From: Phycisphaerae bacterium RAS1 | GTDB lineage: Bacteria > Planctomycetota > Phycisphaerae > UBA1845 > Fen-1342 | Assembly: GCA_007859745.1 (NCBI GenBank) | Contig: SMLU01000001.1 | Coordinates: 3,038,001 to 3,102,000, forward strand | Reading direction: 5' to 3' | DNA: 64,000 bases | Part shown: positions 58,771-64,000 of the stretch, one piece after another | Layout of the letters: each line of letters starts with the position of its first letter | How positions within the stretch are numbered: the stretch's first letter is position 1 | The notes under the pieces: model-generated | Told to the model about the DNA's origin: nothing | Databases searched by the model: none | The model's input: only the letters and a program-made list of their open reading frames with translations | Translations under genes and position numbers: made by a program

Positions 58771-60231
58771 TCACCCCTTAATGACGCCGATCGGTTTCAA
58801 GCGGGCGACCTTCTTGCTCACCTGCGCCTCATGCAGCACATCCACCACGGCGCACACGTCCTTGTATGCATCGGGCTGCTCTTCTTCGAGGCCGGTGCGG
58901 CCGCGGGCGCGGGCGTAGACGCCCTTCGCCAGAAGTTCCTTATGGATGTTGCGGCCGGCGCTGGCACGAATCGCGGCGCTGCGCGACATCTGCCGCCCCG
59001 CGCCGTGGCACGACGAGCCGAACGTATGCTCCATCGACCCGGGCAGCCCGACCAGAATGTAGCTGTGCCGTCCCATGTCGCCGGGCACCAGCACCGGCTG
59101 ACCGATGGCGCGGTAACGCTCCGGCAACTCCGGATGACCCGCCGGGAAGGCCCGCGTCGCCCCCTTGCGGTGTACGCACAATTCGCGCGGCTCGCCGTCA
59201 ACGTCGTACGTCTCCATCTTGGCGATGTTGTGCGCCACGTCATACAGCAGCGTCATCCCGAGCCGCTCGGCCGACTGGCCGAAGACCTTGGCGAACACCT
59301 CGCGCGCCAGGTGCGTCATGATCTGCCGGTTGCACCACGCGAAATTCGCCGCCGCCCGCATGGCGCCGAGATACTTCTGACCCTCCGGTGAGTGCACCGG
59401 CGCGCAGACAAGCTGCCGGTCAGGCAGTTCGATGCCATACTTGGTCGGCGTATCGCGCAGGTCTTTCAACGCGTCTTCGCACACCTGGTAGCCCAGCCCG
59501 CGCGAGCCGGAGTGAATCAGAACCGTGATCTGTCCATCATGCAGCCCGAGCGCCGCCGCCGCCGTGGGATCATCGACGTGGTCGATGTACTGCACTTCCA
59601 TGAAATGATTGCCGCTGCCGAGCGTGCCGCACTGGTCGTGGCCGCGCTCGGTGGCGCGGTCGGAGACGAGCTCCGGCCTCGCGCCTTCGATGCACCCTCC
59701 GGCCTCGGTCACTTCGATGTCGCTTTCCCAGCCAAAGCCGCGCTCGATGACGTAGGGCGAGCCTTCGCGCAGCAGGCTCATCATCTCCTTCTTCGTGAAC
59801 TTGATGCGCCCGCCGTGGCCCACGCCGGTGGGCACGGCGTCAAACAGCGCGTCGATGAGCGTGTTCAGCCGCGGCTTCACGTCCGGCAGATTCAGATTGG
59901 TGCGGATGAGCCGCACGCCGCAGTTGATGTCGTAGCCCACGCCGCCGGGGCTGATGACGCCCCCCTGGAGCGGGTCGGTGGCGCACACTCCGCCGATGCA
60001 GAATCCGTAGCCCCAGTGAATGTCGGGCATGGCCAGCGAGTATTTCACGATGCCGGGCAGGCAGGCGACGTTGGCGACCTGGTCGGGCGATTTGTCGCCG
60101 CGGATGGCGCCGATGAGCGCGTCGTTTGAGTAGATGATGCCGTCGACGCGCATGAAGGGTTTGTAGCTGCGCGGAATCCGCCAGCGGGTGGCGTCGAGGC
60201 GCTCCAGCGGGCCGGAGAAAGCGTCGGGCAT
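58771..60231 (-). CDS. rtcB: RNA-splicing ligase RtcB
   Basis: 486 aa from ATG 60231; the upstream part of the frame is heptamer repeat and is rejected. Mn-dependent RNA 3'-phosphate/5'-OH ligase that joins via GMP. Motifs: SPGGVGYDINCGVRLIRT (metal Cys), CGTLGSGNHFMEVQYI (metal His), IHSGSRGLGYQ, YDVAHNIAK and the guanylylated His in SSCHGAGRQMSRS, all intact. Functions in tRNA repair or splicing of broken RNAs. Neighbours an unusual tRNA-like cluster 1 kb away. No archease or rtcA is next to it. Confidence 0.96.
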   Translation of the reverse strand: MPDAFSGPLERLDATRWRIPRSYKPFMRVDGIIYSNDALIGAIRGDKSPDQVANVACLPGIVKYSLAMPDIHWGYGFCIGGVCATDPLQGGVISPGGVGYDINCGVRLIRTNLNLPDVKPRLNTLIDALFDAVPTGVGHGGRIKFTKKEMMSLLREGSPYVIERGFGWESDIEVTEAGGCIEGARPELVSDRATERGHDQCGTLGSGNHFMEVQYIDHVDDPTAAAALGLHDGQITVLIHSGSRGLGYQVCEDALKDLRDTPTKYGIELPDRQLVCAPVHSPEGQKYLGAMRAAANFAWCNRQIMTHLAREVFAKVFGQSAERLGMTLLYDVAHNIAKMETYDVDGEPRELCVHRKGATRAFPAGHPELPERYRAIGQPVLVPGDMGRHSYILVGLPGSMEHTFGSSCHGAGRQMSRSAAIRASAGRNIHKELLAKGVYARARGRTGLEEEQPDAYKDVCAVVDVLHEAQVSKKVARLKPIGVIKG

Positions 60232-60239
60232 AGAATGAC

Positions 60240-60265
60240 GAGTATCGAGTAGCGAGTAGCGAGTT
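60240..60265. repeat. heptamer array (GAGTAGC)n
   Basis: GAGTATC GAGTAGC GAGTAGC GAG with period 7, starting 9 bp upstream of the rtcB ATG. Confidence 0.85.
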
Positions 60266-60310
60266 GCAAGCAAGGCCGAAGGGCGCGGGCGAAGAGGAGC
60301 GCGCGCCTCG

Positions 60311-60330
60311 GTCCGCACAGCGGACCCTAC
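60311..60330. repeat. REP-C hairpin, minus orientation
   Basis: GGTCCGCACAGCGGACC + CTAC, single copy between rtcB and the GH114-like gene. Confidence 0.88.
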
Positions 60331-60357
60331 GTCTACGTCGTCTATTCACGCGCGGCG

Positions 60358-61491
60358 CTACGGCACGCGGTCGAGCGCGCGCACCGATGCAAACGGCACG
60401 AACCCCCGCCGCCCGGCCTGATCGAAAAACGTCGCGATCTGGGCCGGTTGCGTCAGGTACTCGATCGACAGCACCAGCAATCCCGCCGCGCGAAAGTCGT
60501 CCAGCGACGACAGGATGTCCTCCTGCGGATTCGGCGGGTTGTCCTCGTCCGCGTCGCCGAAGTAGAACGCATCCTCCGCGCCGATCCCGTTGATCGCCGC
60601 AAAGTACTCAGCACGCCGGGCGGCGGCGTATGCCGCGCGCGTCTGGCCGGCGGGAATTTCGCCCGGCGCGAAGGCGTCGACGTCGACGATGTTCGCGCCG
60701 TTCTGCGGAAACACCAGGAAATCGGACTTGCCGCGCGTCTGCCGTGCGTGTCGGCCGATGGCGAGAACGAAGTCGATCATGTCCGACGCCGCCGTCGGCC
60801 GCTCGCCGCTGCCATTCGGGCCGAAATACTCGAAGGCGTCGATGATATCGAGGTACACGCCGTCGAAGCCGGCGTCGATGATGCGATCCAGGTAGCTCTT
60901 CGCGTCGCCGATGATCGCGTGGCCGCCCGCGTTTTCGATGATGATCTGCTGCCACTCCGCATCCCAGTAGCGGACTTTCAAATTGTCGGGAAAGGCCGGG
61001 TTCGGCTCGGCCAGGAAGGGCGGCGCGGCGTCGGTCAGCGTGAACGGGCCCTCCGGCGAGACGGATGGATCGGGCGTCAGCCAGGCGTTGTCGAAATAGA
61101 ACCGCACCGTCTCGGCTTCGCCGATGCTCATGTAGGCCAGAACCACCTTGCCGGCCGGCCCGCTGTCGCGCAGTGCGGCGATCTGGTCCGGGTTGAAAGC
61201 GGCGCCGTCCGACCCGTCGGCGGAGTAGTCAATCACAAGCAGATCTGCGTCCGCGGCGCGCAGCGGCGCCAGCTCGAGCTGCGGGTCGCCTTGAAGCTGG
61301 TAGACAATCGAATGCACGCCGCGAAGCGACTCCGTCCTGATCAGGGCGTCGTCGCTGCCGCCGCTGTTGTCGTTGCCGTTCGTGTTTGAATTGGCGTTGT
61401 CCGGTGGCGGTGGTTCAGTGATGGGCGGACAGCCAACCAGCGCCACGAGCGTGAGCGCCGTCGGGAAAATTCCGTGAAGCCGGATGCGCAT
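60358..61491 (-). CDS. GH114 / MJ1477-TM1410-family secreted lipoprotein
   Basis: 377 aa from ATG 61491. Signal peptide with lipobox LVALVGC and an Asn/Gly/Ser-rich spacer (about 24-47). TIM-barrel motifs of the family: LLVIDYSADG, KVVLAYMSIGEAE, RYWDAEWQQIII, IIDAGFDGVYLDIIDAFEYF and FLVFPQNGANIV, then a SLDDFRAAGLLVLSIEYL end. Members include endo-alpha-1,4-polygalactosaminidases acting on exopolysaccharide. Cell-surface location suggested by the lipobox. Divergent from ndh across a palindrome element. Confidence 0.88.
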   Translation of the reverse strand: MRIRLHGIFPTALTLVALVGCPPITEPPPPDNANSNTNGNDNSGGSDDALIRTESLRGVHSIVYQLQGDPQLELAPLRAADADLLVIDYSADGSDGAAFNPDQIAALRDSGPAGKVVLAYMSIGEAETVRFYFDNAWLTPDPSVSPEGPFTLTDAAPPFLAEPNPAFPDNLKVRYWDAEWQQIIIENAGGHAIIGDAKSYLDRIIDAGFDGVYLDIIDAFEYFGPNGSGERPTAASDMIDFVLAIGRHARQTRGKSDFLVFPQNGANIVDVDAFAPGEIPAGQTRAAYAAARRAEYFAAINGIGAEDAFYFGDADEDNPPNPQEDILSSLDDFRAAGLLVLSIEYLTQPAQIATFFDQAGRRGFVPFASVRALDRVP

Positions 61492-61571
61492 GTGAGGTCT
61501 CCGACAGACGTGTGGCGCGCATCGTAAGGTGTTGCCGACATTTTTGGCAGACGCCGCTCGCGGGCTGTTTT

Positions 61572-61669
61572 TCCGAACCCGCCGCGCCAAGCGGCGGGGT
61601 GACAATCGCCGGCAAACGGCGGCACACAATCCGGAACGTCAACCCGCCGCTTGGCGCGGCGGGTTCGGA
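61572..61669. repeat. 100-bp double-palindrome element
   Basis: Complete copy in the divergent promoter region of the GH114-like gene and ndh; left end preceded by TTTTT. Confidence 0.92.
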
Positions 61670-61756
61670 CAGACAGGCTCCGTCGTAGCCGAAAGGAAGT
61701 TACCGGAGGCAGCCCGCGCCCGCGGCTGCCCGCGTGCGAATACAATCGCCGGCCGC

Positions 61757-63061
61757 ATGAACCCGGTTCACCACGTCGTCATCGTCGGCGGCGGCTTCGG
61801 CGGGCTGTACGCAGCGCGCTCCCTGCGGCACGCGCCGGTTCGCATCACGCTGATCGACCGCCGCAATTTTCACCTGTTTCAGCCGCTGCTGTATCAGGTC
61901 GCCACGGGCGGGTTGTCGCCGGCGAACATCGCCGCCCCGCTGCGCCGCATTCTCCGTCGCCAGAGAAACGCGCAGGTGCTTCTGGGCGAAGTGACCGGCT
62001 TTGACGTGGTCGCCCGCCGCGTGCTGCTGGCCGATGGCGAGGTGGGTTACGACTCGCTGATCGTCGCGGCGGGGGCCAGCCACAACTATTTCGGGAACGA
62101 CGCCTGGGCGGCCCTGGCCCCCGGGCTAAAAACGCTCGAGGACGCGACGCAGATTCGAGCGCGAATCCTGGCCGCGTTCGAGGCGGCCGAGCGAGAGAGC
62201 GACCCGACAACGGTCCGCGCCTGGCTGACCTTCATCGTCGTCGGGGCTGGTCCGACAGGGGTCGAGCTGGCCGGGACGCTGGGCGAAATCGCGCGCGACA
62301 CCCTGCGACATGATTTCCGTACGATCGACCCCGGCAGCGCCCGCATCCTGCTGGTCGACGCCGCCGATCGGGTCCTGCCGACGTTTCCGGCGCGGCTCTC
62401 CGCCAAGGCAGAGCGGTTGCTTCGACGGCTGCGCGTGACGTGTCGAACGCGGACGAAGGTCGAGGCGATCCATGCCGACCATGTGCTTCTGGAGCGCGAC
62501 GGCGTGGTCGATCGCGTGGACGCACGCACGGTGCTCTGGGCGGCGGGTGTGCGGGCCTCGCCGGTCGGCAAGCTCGTCGCGGACGCGACCGGCGCCAAGC
62601 TGGATCGCGTGGGGCGCGTCGTGGTCGAAGCGGACTGCTCCGTCTCCGGCAACCGCAACGTCTTTGTCATCGGCGATCTGGCCAACTTCACGCACGAGAG
62701 CAACCAGGCGCTTCCCGGCGTCGCTCCGGTGGCCATGCAGCAGGGCAGTTACGTCGCGCGGCTGATCGTGGCGCGCCTGGGCGGCGCCAATCTCAAGCCG
62801 TTTCGCTACGCCAACAGGGGCAACATGGCGACCATCGGCCGGGCTGCGGCCGTGTGCGATTTCGGCTGGATTCGAATCTCCGGGTATTTCGCGTGGCTGG
62901 CTTGGCTGTTCGTGCACCTGTTCTTCCTGATCGAGTTTCAGAATCGCGTGCTGGTGATGCTGCAGTGGGCGTGGAATTACTTCACGTTCAACCGCGCGGC
63001 GCGGCTGATCACCGGCGAGACGTTGATTCCGAAGACGCGCTCGCCGGTCGAGGTAAAGTAG
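61757..63061 (+). CDS. ndh: type II NADH:quinone oxidoreductase (NDH-2)
   Basis: 434 aa from ATG 61757; TACAAT at 61741 can be the -10. Two dinucleotide folds: VVIVGGGFGGLYAARSL (FAD, near 8-20) and TFIVVGAGPTGVELAG (NADH, near 160), with HLFQPLLYQVATGGLSP and the quinone-site AVAMQQGSYVA-type motif (PVAMQQGSYVARLI). The C-terminus has hydrophobic amphipathic helices (GYFAWLAWLFVHLFFLIEFQNR) for membrane association, as in other NDH-2. It is a non-pumping alternative to the Nuo complex encoded 14 kb upstream. Confidence 0.95.
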   Translation: MNPVHHVVIVGGGFGGLYAARSLRHAPVRITLIDRRNFHLFQPLLYQVATGGLSPANIAAPLRRILRRQRNAQVLLGEVTGFDVVARRVLLADGEVGYDSLIVAAGASHNYFGNDAWAALAPGLKTLEDATQIRARILAAFEAAERESDPTTVRAWLTFIVVGAGPTGVELAGTLGEIARDTLRHDFRTIDPGSARILLVDAADRVLPTFPARLSAKAERLLRRLRVTCRTRTKVEAIHADHVLLERDGVVDRVDARTVLWAAGVRASPVGKLVADATGAKLDRVGRVVVEADCSVSGNRNVFVIGDLANFTHESNQALPGVAPVAMQQGSYVARLIVARLGGANLKPFRYANRGNMATIGRAAAVCDFGWIRISGYFAWLAWLFVHLFFLIEFQNRVLVMLQWAWNYFTFNRAARLITGETLIPKTRSPVEVK

Positions 63062-63141
63062 GCGCCGGGCGCGCGGCGCCAGGCTCGGGCGTGGCAGATT
63101 GTGGCAGGCTCGGCGGGCATTTCCGTTCGCGGGCTTGCCAG

Positions 63142-63240
63142 TCCGAACCCGCCGCGCCAAGCGGCGGGTTGACGATCGTACGCGCGCGGCGCCTCATAGG
63201 CCGTGGACGTCAACCCGCCGCTTGGCGCAGCGGGTTCGGA
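63142..63240. repeat. 100-bp double-palindrome element
   Basis: Complete copy between ndh and the YrdC gene. Its middle (TTGACGATCGTACGCGCGCGGCGCC) matches the 20344 and 42309 copies closely. Confidence 0.92.
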
Positions 63241-63371
63241 AAAGCGGCTCGGCCAGCGGCGTTTGCGCAATCCCAGCCGCACCGCAGCGCGCGAGCTGAC
63301 TCGGCAAAACTTGACACGCGCCGCCGACGCTCCGACAATCCGCCGGGCAACGGGAACGGACTGGGCACGCG

Positions 63372-64000
63372 ATGCGGACAATCAGCGTAACTTCCGCCGA
63401 CAGCAGCGCTTATGCTGTCGCGATGGGCGAGGCTGCCAGCGCCCTGCGCGACGGTGCACTGGTCGTGTTCCCGACCGAAACGGTCTACGGCGTCGCCGCG
63501 AGCGCTGCCGTCCCACAGGCCGTCGCCCGCCTGCGTGAGCTGAAAGGCGCCGGCGCTGTGCCTCTCACCGTACACCTGGGCCGCAGGTCTGACGTCAAGC
63601 GCTACCTCTCCGCGCCGTCGCCGCTGATGCGCCGGCTGGCGCGTCGTGGCTGGCCCGGCCCGCTGACGCTGGTATGCGAGGAGCCGGCGCCGGGCGAGAC
63701 CGCCGTCGGTCGCCGCCTGCCGGCGGAGCAGTCCGGCGCGATCTACGGCGACGGCAAAATCTCACTGCGCTGCCCGGATCATGCCGTCGCGGAGCGCCTG
63801 TTCGCCGATCCTGACGTTCCGGTCGTCGCGACCAGTGCGAATCGCGCCGGCGCGGCGCCGCCGTGCGACTGTGACGAAGCGCTGCGAAACGTCGATGGGC
63901 AGGTCGATTATGTCCTCGACGGCGGGCGGACAAAATTCGCCGCGACCTCGACCGTCGTGGAAGTGCACGGAAACGCGTGGCGCGTCAGTCGTGAAGGCGC
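63372..64000 (+). CDS. YrdC/Sua5-type threonylcarbamoyl-AMP synthase, 3' end outside window
   Basis: The frame is open from ATG 63372 to the window end (209 residues). YrdC core: ALVVFPTETVYGVAASA, then LKGAGAVPLTVHLG (KxR-type substrate motif in degraded form), LARRGWPGPLTLVCE, ISLRCPDHAVAERLF, PVVATSANRAGAAPP and the final LDGGRTKFAATSTVVEV. Makes TC-AMP from Thr, bicarbonate and ATP for tRNA t6A37. Whether the protein ends after the YrdC domain or carries a C-terminal Sua5 or phosphatase/isomerase domain, as in some planctomycetes, cannot be seen here. Confidence 0.92.
   Translation, partial: MRTISVTSADSSAYAVAMGEAASALRDGALVVFPTETVYGVAASAAVPQAVARLRELKGAGAVPLTVHLGRRSDVKRYLSAPSPLMRRLARRGWPGPLTLVCEEPAPGETAVGRRLPAEQSGAIYGDGKISLRCPDHAVAERLFADPDVPVVATSANRAGAAPPCDCDEALRNVDGQVDYVLDGGRTKFAATSTVVEVHGNAWRVSREG

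Overview
The window is a high-GC (clearly above 60% by eye) bacterial chromosome segment that fits a planctomycete, probably of the Phycisphaerae type. This is inferred from several features together. There are large Ser/Thr kinases, one with kinesin-light-chain-like TPRs coupled to an ECF sigma factor and one with CHASE2. There is a prepilin-type protein with a C-terminal FLDGH motif, a DUF1570-type HExxH protein and a CX5R phosphatase. The tRNAs mostly lack encoded CCA, and the tRNA-Ile/tRNA-Ala/23S/5S unit is separated from any 16S gene. A 16S gene, which would settle the affiliation, is absent from the window.

Layout. 1-8 kb: end of a nucleotide-sugar dehydrogenase, a lipoprotein, tRNA-Met, a coiled-coil protein, a FHA-GAF-SpoIIE phosphatase, a condensation-like acyltransferase with an isoprenylcysteine-methyltransferase-like partner, and a secreted alpha/beta hydrolase. 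8-18 kb: ECF sigma / 64-aa protein / Ser-Thr kinase operon, a SAM methyltransferase, Dus, a hybrid histidine kinase, a DASS transporter. 18-24 kb: CPBP protease, DUF1570 protein, fliS-fliD. 24-30 kb: tRNA-Phe and tRNA-Ala(GGC), a phosphatase, then the minus-strand tRNA-Ile/tRNA-Ala/23S/5S unit with its own promoter. The 23S carries an intervening sequence in helix 45 that encodes a four-helix-bundle IVP. 30-42 kb: beta-helix protein, LysM-zincin protein and lipoprotein, moaC, CHASE2 kinase, HMG-CoA lyase, heme oxygenase with a small membrane protein, a Cys/Met-metabolism PLP enzyme, YbjQ. 42-51 kb: nuoA-B-C-D-E-F, broken up by two REP-associated tyrosine transposases (RAYTs), a BrnT-like toxin/antitoxin-like pair, a nucleotidyltransferase and a GIY-YIG/RAMA-like protein. 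51-64 kb: two paralogous membrane proteins, a zinc-ribbon/acyl-carrier fusion, a P1B-4 ATPase, a prepilin-type protein, a branched-chain aminotransferase, a 2-kb RNA/repeat-rich zone with atypical tRNA-like sequences, RtcB, a GH114-like lipoprotein, NDH-2 and the start of a YrdC/Sua5 protein.

The most unusual property is the density and variety of intergenic palindromes. There are 11 copies of a ~100-bp double palindrome and at least four families of GTAG-headed REP hairpins, two of which flank their probable RAYTs symmetrically. Heptamer arrays also form the flanks of the 23S intervening sequence, and there are several further inverted-repeat families. Both NADH dehydrogenase types (Nuo fragment and NDH-2) are present. 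Many starts were chosen from Shine-Dalgarno position or overlap, and all function calls come from motif recognition by eye without database searches.
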